Assembly: GCF_036711975.1 (NCBI RefSeq)
Contig: NC_091966.1
Coordinates: 9,803,501-9,867,500 of the forward strand
Length of the DNA: 64,000 nt
Source: Onthophagus taurus
Taxonomy: Eukaryota > Arthropoda > Insecta > Coleoptera > Scarabaeidae
Direction of reading: 5' to 3'
A program made the position numbers and the translations under genes. How positions within the stretch are numbered: position 1 is the stretch's first letter; every line of letters starts with the position of its first letter. Below are positions 8,884 to 21,300 of the stretch, in pieces. The notes beneath the pieces were generated by a model. It was given only the letters and a program-made list of their open reading frames with translations, was not told the DNA's origin and did no database searches.

Positions 8884-10325
8884 TACAGGTGGTTCAAATT
8901 CGATGTCCGAATAGGCTATCTCGGAAACTATAGAAGTTAGAAAAAAAGTAGCTTACATGTCTCGATCTCTTTTTTTAAATAAATTCCAATGTCGAAAACC
9001 TCAAAGCGCTATCGTCTTTTGTTTTTCCCCTAGAGGCCAAAATTGAAAATATAGTAAAACCAACAAGAGCAATTATCTTAGTTATTATTATAGGTAGAGT
9101 ATTATACCTAAGATATTATATGGACACTTTTTTACAGAGAATTTGGTGACGTAGTCAGGTAGGGGTTTTCGGTTTTAGAACACAATTTCTTTTTTTTTTT
9201 TAATGGAAACAACCTCTGATTATTCGCTTATTAAATTCGTTATTTTTTTCTGATTACAAAAATATAGGGTTCGATATTTCTTATTGTTTTAGAATAAATC
9301 TAAAAATAAACTTTTTTTATAACATTTCTAAACGCCGTCGAAATCTAGTGTCGTCGAAGAAATGAAATTTACAGTTTCCTGTATATTACTGGGCGGTATA
9401 TAAATTACGGGGTATTATTTTTCTGGTATTTAAAAACAAATAATTACATTTATTACACCAACTGACACCGAAATATTTAATGGATTGCATTGTTTTGGAT
9501 TGAAGAAATACGTTTTTTTAATTTTTAGTTATAGTACCGTAATTTACAGGAAACTGTAAATTTAATTTCTTCGACAACACTAAAAAAAAAGTTTTTCGGA
9601 CACTCACTGGAAATGGCCTATATTTCCTTGTTACAAATCGTAAAGAAAAGTACCTCATTTCTTTATAGCAACCATTTCTATATAGCAACCAAATAAACAA
9701 TTAATTATTTATTAGAATAAATATTGAACGTACAATTATTAAGGTTAGAGGAGCTTATACTTGATGTACACTGTTGTAACTGTAAATCACCACATGTTAG
9801 TGCCGATTTTGATAACACCTCCTGATGAATCACTACTTTATTTTTTTTGTTTGGTTGCTGTAGTGAGGGAAACGGCAGAAACGACAATTTGATTCTCGAG
9901 CTCGTCGTGTACTTTTTAAATAATTTCTTATAAAATGTAGGTAATTCATTTAAATTGAGTGTCCGAAAAAACTTCATGCATTATTCTTGAAGAAAAGTAT
10001 ACTTTCTTTACTTATAATACAAATAACTATTATTTTTAGCTTTATTTTAAAACAATAAGAAATAGACATGTCGAACTCTATATTTTTGTAATCAGAAAAA
10101 ATAACGAATTTAATAAGCGAATAATCAGTGGTTGTTTCCGTTTAAAAAAGCGGAAATTGTCATCAAATTCTCTGTAAAAAAGTGTCCATATAATGTCTTA
10201 GTGATAATACTCCACCTAATAATAATAACCAAGATAATTGCACTTGGTGGTTTTACGATATTTTCCATTTTGGCCTCTACGGGAAGCCTATCATTGAATT
10301 TCCATCATGTATGTACCATCCTGTA
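8884..10325. mobile_element. Long-TIR foldback element A (1.44 kb, TACAGG tips)
   Basis: A near-palindromic element. The left side (tip TACAGGTGGT at 8884, strong match from 9027 to about 9318) pairs with the right side (about 10023-10284, tip ACCATCCTGTA ending at 10325). Clear arms include GGACACTTTTTTACAGAG (left, about 9122) against its complement near 10172, and ATTCGCTTATTAAATTCGTT (left) against its complement near 10100. TA flanks suggest a Tc1/mariner-like target site. No transposase ORF, so non-autonomous. A smaller inverted pair (AGTTTTTCGGACACTCA, about 9591 and 9975) suggests a second element nested inside. Confidence 0.75.
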
Positions 10326-10450
10326 CATACAACTCTTGATAATGTTTCGAAAACCACTTTCTCATTCTTCATTCAAAGTAGGTACCATATTTAATTATCA
10401 CGAGGTAATGCTTTCCATTTTTGAATGTTAAAGCTATCGTTGATGTTTTA

Positions 10451-10504
10451 TGCGACCAATGTGGGGCTCGAACCAACGACGCTGAGATTTAAGAAGCTCA
10501 TGCT
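10451..10504 (-). pseudogene. tRNA-Lys(CTT)-derived remnant
   Basis: Minus-strand sequence contains AGCATGAG, an anticodon-arm-like CTTCTTAA...CTCAG, and GTTGGTTCGAGCCCCAC, a T-arm with a perfect B box (GGTTCGAGCC, plus 10463-10474). This follows the 3' two thirds of eukaryotic tRNA-Lys(CTT). The D-arm and 5' acceptor strand are missing and replaced by TACA-rich repeats, so it is not a functional tRNA. It may be the head of a tRNA-derived SINE or a tRNA pseudogene. Confidence 0.6.
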
Positions 10505-10539
10505 ACATACACTACATGTATGTATGTATGTAGTTTCAT

Positions 10540-10920
10540 GTGAGGTTGGTTAAACCACAGGTGGTATAACCAAAGCACTTGGGCCCCAACGGTCCCTTTG
10601 TACATCCTCACGGTTTACTTCGGCCATGTGTAGGTCTATTTGGAGGAGTGAAAGATGTTCGAAAATGGCATCCGATCAGGCTGATACCGCTTCTCGCCTC
10701 CCCTTCAGCCGGGCTGGTACTCCAACGCCCAGCAATTTGAAGACGACCCCCAAGCCGGGCTGGTACTCCAACACCCAGAAACTTGGGTGCATGGCTGATT
10801 CCCAGTGAATGCACGCCGAGTCGCCTCCCCGTCCTTCGGAGGGGACGTTAAGCCGTCGGTCCCGGCAACCAGTCTAACATCTCTGGTTGTCGTCAGATAC
10901 ATGTGTAGTTGGAGGTTGTG
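10540..10920. repeat. GC-rich dispersed repeat (SINE/LINE tail-like)
   Basis: A sharply bounded GC-rich block within AT-rich intron. It holds a partial tandem duplication (GCCGGGCTGGTACTCCAAC at about 10709 and about 10753) and the arthropod-repeat-like string GGGGACGTTAAGCCGTCGG. TACATGTAG-type palindromes flank it on both sides. The short ORFs inside it are compositional. Class not determined. Confidence 0.5.
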
Positions 10921-12238
10921 AACACACTACATGTATATTAGGATGAAACATATTTTCTTTATATCAATATGAATTTCATCTGCTAATACCACACGTGATA
11001 GAAGAAATTTGTTTTTATAGTAATCATTAGGAATATAAAATAAGTTTGTATATAATTCATAAATTTCTGTGAAATAGTTAAAATGGATTCAGTTTTGAAG
11101 GACCAACATTTACAGATTCATTCACAATCTCAAAACTTTTTCTTTATAAACTTCCTATATGTATAAACCAGATGATATATACTCCAATTTGCAACTATTT
11201 GGCATTGCTTAATTATAGAATTAGAAATACATATATTTTTTCAGACATGACTGCAAATTACAATAATATTTACCGTTATTTTTCTCATTGGTCGCTTATC
11301 AAGATATCTTTTGCGGATAGTTAAAATGCCCATTAAGCTCTGAACTGAATAAATAAAAAAAAGCACTAAATGTGTAGTGAATAAATTACACTTGAGGCTG
11401 GGTACTGGATCTGTTCATTTTGCTTACACCCACTCTGATCTTGTTTCAACATTTTTTTCCTTTTATTTTTGATTCATACCACACCGTTGTCTTCACCCTG
11501 TCTTATTTTGATATCCAGTATCTTACCTATACATCTTCCAGCATATCCTGTTCCTTCCACTGATTGTGAGACGTTGCGCCAAGTCTCTATTGAGTCCCTT
11601 CGTCAATACTCTCATTTATGTTATACGTATGTGTCTTCTATAAATCCATTGTTTTTCTCTCAATTCCTTATATTTTCTTCTCATCTTCACTTCCAAATCT
11701 GTCTCATGAATGTTACGTTTCCAAACCATTCTCTATGTTGTGAAAGGCTTCGTACTTACATTCTCTATGTCTCCACCATTTATTAAATCTATTATAAGAC
11801 TTTAAGAATCAATACAAATATCCCAGCTTATTATTTTTGTAATAGATTTTATGCTTTCCTAATCTTGATTGCGTTTATGGTTTATTTTACAAACAAAAAA
11901 TAACGCACCAGTCAAAAAAAAAGAAACGCTTGTTAATACGACTAACGATTTTGTATATACCATACCTATTCTTGAATATAAGATGTATACCAAGTTTGAA
12001 ATAATTATCCAAGAAAACATGGGAGAAAAACGTATATTAGAAATGACGCACTTTTGACAATATGTTTATCATCTATTGTACTCTGATAGATAATCATGTC
12101 AGGACACAATCAAAACAAACATATGATCTTAACAAAAGATGATATAGTAGTTATAGTAAAAAGATATAGTTATAAATATGATTCATAAAACTAAGTTGTT
12201 TTAAAAATTCATACTTATATTATGATGCTTTTTTATAG
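10921..12238. other. Remainder of ATF4 intron 1
   Basis: A/T-rich; no exon or identifiable repeat. The 105-residue pyrimidine-rich ORF at 11469-11786 may be antisense to a decayed element: its complement is Lys/Arg-rich and LINE-like, but I cannot confirm this. The intron ends with TTTTTTATAG at 12238. Confidence 0.35.
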
Positions 12239-12354
12239 TGCCATCATGGCGTCCCCACAACGTGCCGCATTCATACCGGCAAACGTAATCATCTCCACCC
12301 CCAAGAACCAACAACTTTCCTTCAGTTATCCTGGCATCATCGGCAATCGTACCA

Positions 12355-15300
12355 ATGGAAGATTCGCCGGTGCTGATAATGGAGTGGAAGGAAGAGCCGC
12401 TGTCGCCCATCTTTGCTGATGAGCTGACGGCTGTTCCTTCCGACGAAGACGCGCGATTTTATTGGACCGAATCATCGGAGCAGTGTGATGTCGAAAAAAA
12501 CAGCTTACAGTATGCCGAAATATTGCTCGGCAACGCTCCAGCGATCGCCGCACAACGGAACTCTTCTTCTACCAAAGCGGAGCCCATTGATGACTCGTTA
12601 TTGCAAAATTTGGAGGAGCTTGAAGATCTATCAGAATGGATAATTGAAGGTAAGATGAAGTTAATGTGGTTGCATACATTTTAATGTTGGATTGGTTGCA
12701 TATAGTTAGTGTTAAATATTTAAAAGTGATATTTTTTTAATCAAGAACTGACCTAAGATTAATTAGTTGACAATAAATACCATGATTTTCGTTTACGATA
12801 AATTTAAAATTCTAATGTTGTTTACTCGAAATGTAAATTATCGATTGTGAGTAATTGAAAAAAAAATGCACGTCTGGACCAAATACATAGATAGCAATCA
12901 AGAGGGTCGTATAGGTGTGCACATCTAGAAAAAAAATACATTCGCTTTTCATTGTAATGAGTTTTTTTTTTATTGTAATTAATTCGTCTGGAGAAAAAAA
13001 AACAGGAGAAACCCAATGATAAAGAAAATGTTTACGAATTAACTTTGTTTTCCTATTAAATTATAATCAAGTGGGAAATGGGGAATCATTCAATTTTTTC
13101 CTATTAGTGTGGGTTACCAGTTCAAAGATAAATACAATGAACAGTTACGCAGTAAACAAAATGAAGATACATAGATTAGCAAATTCCAAAGTGCGTGCAT
13201 GCAAGGATCAAAATAAAATCGACTTATCTATTAAGAAATGCGAGTGAAATAATTTAGTTTTGAATTGCATTAACGACTTATACTACAAGTAAAATCTTAT
13301 AATGCTACTCAGAATACCAAATAATGAAGAAATTCAATCCAAAAAATGTTTGAAGTTGTGTAGGGTTAAAATTTTCGAAACTTCCAGGTGTTGTGATTCT
13401 AAAAATTGTGTAAAACCGTTATTTAAAAAGCGGAAATTATGTATTGAATATTTGATATAACGTTTATTATATGTGTATTGTGATTCAATCAAAAATAAGA
13501 AAAATAAACTTCTTCAATAACAAAGAAATAGATATAGTTAATCTTGACATTCTTGTTTTGTTTTTCTTTGATACTTTGTTAATTCTGAAATATCAACATG
13601 AATAATAGCACATTTTTTGTAACAAATGATAAATAATAATTTGACAGTTGCAGCCAGTATGAACACTTTCTTTAAATAATATTTATTTCGAATGGTAACT
13701 AACACATTAAAAATGTTTTACAACAATTGACAAATTCTAATATCGATGATAATCTATTAGTTTACAATCTGGAGTTGTAATAATTTATATTCACCCATAT
13801 TATGCGACGGAAGTTGTCATATTGTACTGCCACGAATATGTTATTCTGTGAAGGTCACTTCTTCACGTTCATTCGTTATTAGTGCGCAATTGGAAGCTGT
13901 TTCAGAAAAATAAATAGAGATATAGAAATGAGTTCTTTTCGCGTTATTCAGAATGACTTTAGATAATTTTTGAAAATATGTATTATATCTTATTTGTATG
14001 TTATTAGTTTTTTATATGCCATTTATAGATAAACATACCTTATAAAATTTGTGGAAAAGTTTGGTAGACGTATCAAATGTATGCAAAAATGTATGACGAA
14101 CTGTTATCAGATCCATAAAAAAGAAAGGATTTTATGAGAGTTAATCGAAGATGACATCAGTTAATTATATTAATCAACTTTCGTGTTGATATACCAAGAG
14201 TGAACAACGTTATGGCAGGAAAATGAACCCAATTTACTTACTTTAATTGACCGTGATGACATTTTCTTCGCAGCTAAAACATTTGTGATGCTGTGATTTT
14301 GCGAGCGAATAAAAATTTCTTTGCAAAGTCGCGAAATATTGACGATAGGTTTTGCACCTTCGCCCATATTAAAGGATTATTTTATACTTCTTTATACAGT
14401 CCGTTTCATAACTAAGGAGTTTTGGTGAACGTATTTTAAAAATTTGGTAATAAGTTGGTATAGATAAGTACTGTAGGAATTACGAACCTAAAAGGTTTTT
14501 CTTCAATATCTAATAACTTGCATTGTCTAACAGACTTATATTTAACTAAATTAAATCTAATAGAATCAAACAGGGAAAATAGAAGAATAAAATTTCTCTC
14601 TACTAGTAGACTCACCCCAACTTTGCACTCTATGCAGCTCTGTACATATTAAACATAATGCTTTTTCTTCAATATTGGTAAAAAAAAGTATATTTCCGTC
14701 TTCTTTTATTAAATATCAGGCAGTCCAAAACAATTTTTTACTTTCGTGATACATTTCAATCGATCAATAGAATTAATTATTTCGTACTCTTTTTTTCAAG
14801 ATTGAATAAGCCCTGAACAGTCCCATATATATCATAAGACCTAAAATATTAACCAGCCGGGGTGCCACGCAGATCATTAAGAAAATTTTAGTAAAGACTT
14901 GAAGATGTTCCCTTAGAAAGTGCGAATAAATCATGTCTAACATGCGCTCATGGTGTTCTGAATAAAGTAAAAACCATTCAAAATGTCCTGAAAAGAGACT
15001 AAAAGAATGCCACTGATATTTTCAAAATGATGAAATTGTATGTCCAAATAAACATGAAAACAAAATGCATTAGTTTTCTTTGTTTAATTTCAGTGGTATA
15101 GCTTAGACCTACCTTTTATCGTCAACTAAGAACTGCTAACTGATTGTAGCGCATTTATTGAACTAACGTGGTTCTAGAAACACATTAGGTTCTAAATCTA
15201 GGTGAAAGTACTTCGCGGGCTGGATAAAATATGTAGTTAGGTCGTGGGTTAAGCATCACTGCCCTAGTGGATAAAGGTCTATAGTTATACCGTGTACAAT

Positions 15301-18300
15301 AAACTTAATAATAAAAGCTCCATGGATTATTTCCGACAGTGTGAAACCAGAAACATAAAACATTTTCTTTTGTATGTCTCAACTGAATCGAAAAAGAACC
15401 ACGTTATTCCAAGAATAAGATCAAAGACTTATCCAGGCTCTCAAGAAGTTTCAATAAAGAAACGAAATATTGGCGATGATGAATTAGTTCATATAATTTT
15501 TCCTTCATCCTATTTCTAGAACAACAACGAGGTTCCTTTTCGATTGAGTGGAGATATAGAAAAGAATTTTTTTTATTTTTCTGGGTTTTCTCTGCCGGGA
15601 ATAATCCTTTGAGCTACTAACAGGATCGAACAAGTTTCTCCTTTTTAGATTTTAATCAATAATTATAAAAGTGTACTACGTTTAAGTAGTAATGTGATGT
15701 AAGTATATTTAGGGGTAATAGAAAAAATATTTGTTCATAAGCATGGGTTCTAATCATAAACGTCACCATACCTTGTGTATGGATTTCAGTAAAATATCTG
15801 GTTCGGTATCGTTCGTTGGGTTATTTGGCTATCATTACCACCTAAGGAATGCATTTACTTTGTTACACCTGTATAAGGATGTATGTATTCATACAATACT
15901 TTGCGTAAAAAGTACCCTTCATCACCTTGGATTGATTCTGATCTGTTATTACACTACTTTCTTGCATATTATAGGATGATGTACCAATAGGGATTTACGT
16001 TAGAAATGTTTCGGGTAAATTTACTTACGTATACTGATCTTCAAATATGCCCAAATCATCCAGTTCAATATCGATATCACACGTACGTATCGATACGTCT
16101 TCAAATATCTAGGTTTATTTGAATTATTCCACTAGTCTCATTCAGCATTGTATTATAAAACAACAGCTTTATTGAAAACTACCTTAACCAGTTATAGATT
16201 AAATATGAGCGAGATTCATTTCTATTAACTATCTTGGGATAAGGTTGTCGAACACTCTTTCCGCTGCTTAGACGCCCTGCAGGTTGCCTTGACAGTGACC
16301 ATTCCTAGCTGTCTTGACTAATCTGTTGTTATCCATCTTGCATAAATCGTCGTTCAAAATCTTCTTCTTGTCCGCATCCATCACACTACATCCATCAACA
16401 GATTTGTATTGCAACCTTAGCCAATTTGAACAATTTTGTATTACAATTTTAGTCTTTCGGTTGTTTCTATTTCTTTTGACTTCTGTCCAAGCGGCGATAG
16501 ATTAGTTCACATTTTCCTTATCTTGGAAACATTTCAGTGCTTTTGTCTAAAATTATTTTTTTGTTTTTGGATGTTATACAAATTACCTTTTGTAACAATT
16601 AAGATCCAGTTAGAAATTAAGTTTGTTAGCAACAGCAATGGAATAAGGAGATAAGTAAGTTTATCAAAAAGAAGAACGTTTCGTGTCACAAGTTCATTAA
16701 AAAGTGGTTTATTTCGGTAACAATTTTTTCCAAATTTTATCAAAGATAACGTGACCTAAATAAAATTACAAGAAGAAATAGGTGCACAGTTTGTCATCGA
16801 TATTGGAAAATGTAATAAAAGCTAAGATAGCAAATCGTGTACAACTTTATGAATAATTTCCATTAATGCAGTAACATGTGTGTGCCTATCTTTATTTGCG
16901 ATTCAAAATGTTTTTAAAATTTTCCACTGAGACGGTAGCGCCAATGTGATCTGAGCGGTGCAACCTCGAAGGACAAACGCGACGGCCACGATGGAGTAGG
17001 AGAAGGAGAAAATTATACTTTGACGGCGTTCTCCATGACAAAACGATCAGTAGCAAGTTGTAATTCGCGAATCGCGTTGCGTTCGGGAAATTTAAATCAA
17101 AAAATAATCTAGCTGAGAAGCAACAGCTAAGAATTAAGCTTTTGTTTTGAAACCCGTGACACTGTTTTTTGATCGAAGACGCCATCCGCCGCTGAACACA
17201 CCGTGTTCTCGATGCATATCCGTGCAAATGTGCGGCACCGTATGCGTGTTTAGCATGAAGTTCAACTATCATTACACCTGGAACCGCGAAATCGTGTTCA
17301 ATTCGCAGAAACTAGTGAAAAGACGTTGAGATCGATATTTCTTTTCAATTTGGATTTTTCGTCGTCGACCACAAGCAATAATTATAAAAGAATACTAGAC
17401 GTTTTTTTTATTTAAGAAATAAGACTGCGTAGAATAGGAAGTTATCTTTTTCTTTTTTTGTACCAACACTAGATAGAGATTATTAATAACAATCATAATA
17501 GGTAAAGACCTTATTTTTTGAGACTCTTGGGTTTTGTTGAATCGAAATTAATAAGAAAACGAAAGGGAAAGACGACCTTCGATTTGTAAAGTGAAGATAT
17601 GGCTGCTGCGTGTTATGGTATGTTTATTTAAAAAGAAATCTGAAATATATATATTTTTTTTATTCAAAATTTATGACTGGAGAATTTGTTTATACAAAGT
17701 GTTAAAATAAATAAATGTTTTAAACGAATGAGTTTCGTATTAGGGTACGCCATCTATAATATGTTATTAGAAGTAGTTTTTAGGTTGGCACAAGTTTGGC
17801 GGTTAGTCGTTAGAATGTTGAGGTTAAAAAGATCGTTAAGACCAAGTTAAGATGACACGCAGTTAATGAGTATTTTAGTCAAGTTTAGTGCCGTATGAGT
17901 TTTATAAAGAAGTGTGTATGCTTTATGTTAAACAATAAATAGTTCTTCAGTTATCAACAAATACTTTATTAAAGTAACATTAATAAAAAACCAACAGGTT
18001 ATGGGCCCAGGCCGGCTAAATTAAAAATTGAAAGTAAAATAACAAGTAAAACGTTCTGGTTAAAGAAATTAATAAAACATGGCTGAAGAACTGGTAAATA
18101 TAGAAATGTTAAAAGACACATACAACTTCGATATGTGGAAATTTCAAGTAACAATATTTTTGAAAGCAAAGGAACTGTACAACGTAGTTACCGGAGAAGA
18201 AAATCGTCCCGAAAGTGATGAAAAAAAAAACGCATGGGATAAAAAGGATGCAGCAGCTCAAAAGCTGATAATAACAACTGTAGACAGGTCAATCGTGGCA

Positions 18301-21300
18301 CATTTATTAAATTGTAAAACGTCTAAGGAAATGTATGATAAGTTATGCATAATTTTTGAACAAGATACGGAACATCAAAAATATGGACTATTACAAGAAT
18401 TTTATAATTATCAATATAAAAAAGGAAGTAACATGACACAGCATATTTCTAATTTGGAAAATCTAGCACATAAGTTAAAATTATTAAAACAAGAGGTTAA
18501 CGAAACAATGATAATAACTAAAATTTTATCAACATTGCCGGTAACATACAAACATTTTGTTAGTGCATGGGAATCGACGCCTAAAACCGAACGAAATTTA
18601 ACAAACTTAACTGCTCGTTTATTGTGTGAAGAAAATAGAAATGAAACCGAAGAAAAAAATGAAGAACAAGTAGCGTTTAAAGCTAATGATACAACAAAGA
18701 AAAATTCTTATTTAATGAATAAAACTTGTTTCAAATGTAATAAAAAGGGGCATTTAAAAAGGGACTGTAAAAAGGCTGAATTTAAATGTATCATATGTAA
18801 GAAAAATAATCATCAGTCGAAAGATTGCTATTTTAGGAATAAAAATAATAAGAACAAACAAGACGTAACATTTTTAACAGAAGTTCAAAGTGGAGAAAAT
18901 TCAAAAAAAGGTAAATGGATTGTTGATTCAGGAGCAACAGCACACATGTCAAATGTGGAAGGTATGTTTGAAGAAATAATTAAGAAAAATACAGAAATTG
19001 GAACCGCTAAACAAAACGAAAAAATGACAGCACAAGGAACTGGAAATATTACAACAGGATGTTGTACATTAAAAGATGTTGTATATGTTCCGGATTTGAG
19101 TAAAAACCTTTTATCGGTAAATAAAATTACAGAAAATGGAGGAACAGTAATATTTGAAGCTGAAAAGGTAGAGGTATACAAAAATAAAAACATGATTTTA
19201 GAAGGTAAGAAGAATGAAAAAGGATTATATGAAATTGAAATATTAAGAAAGAAGGAAGAAGTTCATTCGGCAACAACGTACAACGACAAAATGGATTGGC
19301 ACAGAAGGTTAGGGCACCTTGGTGTGGACAACATGAAAAGATTACAAGGGATGAGTGAAGGTTTGAATTTAAAGCCACAGGATTTTGATATTCTAAAAAA
19401 CACATTCTGTGAAGTGTGTGTTAAAGCGAAACACACGAGGAATCCATTTAATGAAGTACGGCAAAGAGCAACTCGGCCACTAGAAATAATCCATACGGAT
19501 ATTTGTGGACCAATAGATCCAATAACATTTGACGGAATGAAGTATTTTATTACGTTTTTAGATGATTTTACTCATTTTGCGACGGTATACTTATTGAAAG
19601 GTAAATTTGAAGCCACAGAAGCGATTAAAGAATATGTAAATCAATCCGAAGCAAAATGGAATATAAAAACAAGTAAAATAAGATGTGATAATGGAAAAGA
19701 ATATGTAAACAACGATTTAAAAACGTGGGCAAAGAAAAGAGGTATATTCATGGATTACACAATTCCCCACACACCACAGTTAAACGGTAAAGCGGAGAGA
19801 TTAAATAGGACAATTCTAGAAAAGGCAAGATCCATGATTTTCGAAACAAACGTAAACAAAGAGTTATGGGGAGAAGCCGTAAGAGTCGCAGCATATCTCT
19901 TAAACAGATCACCAACTGTCAATGAGAATAAAACACCATATGAGTTATGGACAGATGTAAAACCTAACTTGGGAAATATACAGATTTTTGGAGTGAATGC
20001 TTATGCAAAGAGATTGGGATATCAAAAAAAATTGGATGAACGAAGCGAAAAATACTTATTCATTGGATACTCATCAAATGGGTATAGATTGTACGATGAA
20101 GGGAAAAGAATGGTTGTGATATCTAGAGATGTAAAATTTGTAAACAATAAGAAAAACTGGACACTACAAGATTTTGGTGAAGATAAAACAGATGGAGAAG
20201 AGATAAATGACATAACAGAAGAAGATATTGATGAAAAGGAAGAAGAAAACACAGATATAATAGAAAAAGCAAGAAATACAGAAGAGACCACTAATAATGA
20301 AGAAACAAAAAAGGAAAATGAAGAAGAAAAAGAAGAAAGAAAACAACGAAACAGAAGACCACCAGAGAAATTAAAAGATTATGTTTATTTATCATATGAA
20401 GAGGCGATTCAAGGAGAGGATAGCATTAACTGGAAGAAAGCGATAGAAGAAGAAAAAAAATCGCTTGAGGAAAATGATGTCTGGACTTTAGTAAATAAAG
20501 AAGGTAATGAAAGAAAAAAGATATTATCAAACCGATGGGTATTTAAAATTAAAGATGATGGAGTGTACAAAGCCCGATTGGTTGTTAGAGGTTGCGAACA
20601 AAAATTTGGTACAGTTTTTGAAGAAAATTATAGTCCAGTCATTGGTGATAGTGCAACAAGATTAATTTTTGCAGTAGCAGCACAAAGAAATTATAAAATG
20701 GTGAAGTTTGACATAAAAACTGCATTTCTTTATGGAAAATTAACAGAGGAGGTCTATATGCAAATTCCCCAAGGATATGAAAAAGAAAATAAAATATGTA
20801 AACTAAATCGTGCCTTATATGGGTTGAAACAGGCTCCATCAAAATGGAACGAAAGATTTACAGGATTTCTTAGAAATATTGGTCTAAAAACAATTCAATC
20901 GGAAAGATGTATTTTCAAAACGGAAGATAATAAAGTGATACTAATAATTTATGTAGATGATGGATTAATTATTGGTGAAAACTTAACTAAAATTAAAACT
21001 ATTTTAATGAACTTAAAAGACGAATTCAAAACCAAAGTGTGGGAAAATCCGGACTCATTTTTAAGTGTGTCGATTAAAAGAAGTGAAACATTATTGACTT
21101 TACATCAAACTGATTCAATTGGAGACCTTTTAAATAAATTTAATATGAATGAAACACGTGCAACAAAAATTCCTTTGAATAAAAGTGACATAATTAATAA
21201 ACAAAGTGAAAAAAAAGAGGAAGAAAATAAAAATTATCCATATCGTGAAGCAGTGGGAAGTTTACTATATATAATGAAAAAGACTAGACCAGATTTGGCT

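Larger units (their letters stand above)
6803..12419 (+). promoter_or_regulatory. Overlapping inhibitory uORF of ATF4 (spliced)
   Basis: Join 6803-6807 and 12239-12419. The spliced frame starts ATG CT|T GCC ATC ATG GCG and runs 61 codons to TGA at 12417-12419, in a different frame from ATF4. It ends 62 nt past the A of the main start codon (12355), so it overlaps the start. An in-frame internal ATG at 12246 (ATCATGG) would suffice even if exon 1 differs. Mammalian ATF4 uORF2 is 59 codons and overlaps the main start in the same way. Ribosomes translating it cannot start ATF4; under eIF2 phosphorylation they bypass it. Confidence 0.8.

Noticed and set aside
8571-8897. 108-residue minus-strand ORF
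   Set aside because: Antisense of the R1-type RNase H relic.
10451-10504. Functional tRNA-Lys gene
   Set aside because: D-arm and 5' acceptor strand are absent; only the anticodon and T-arm part remains.
10608-10902. Three overlapping GC-rich ORFs
   Set aside because: They arise from base composition and the internal duplication of a repeat; open on both strands.
16892-17272. 126-residue minus-strand ORF
   Set aside because: Lies in the GC-rich block upstream of the alternative ATF4 promoter, with no known domain and no polyadenylation or splice context on that strand.
20022-20842. Minus-strand ORFs within the copia element
   Set aside because: Antisense shadows of the intact gag-pol.
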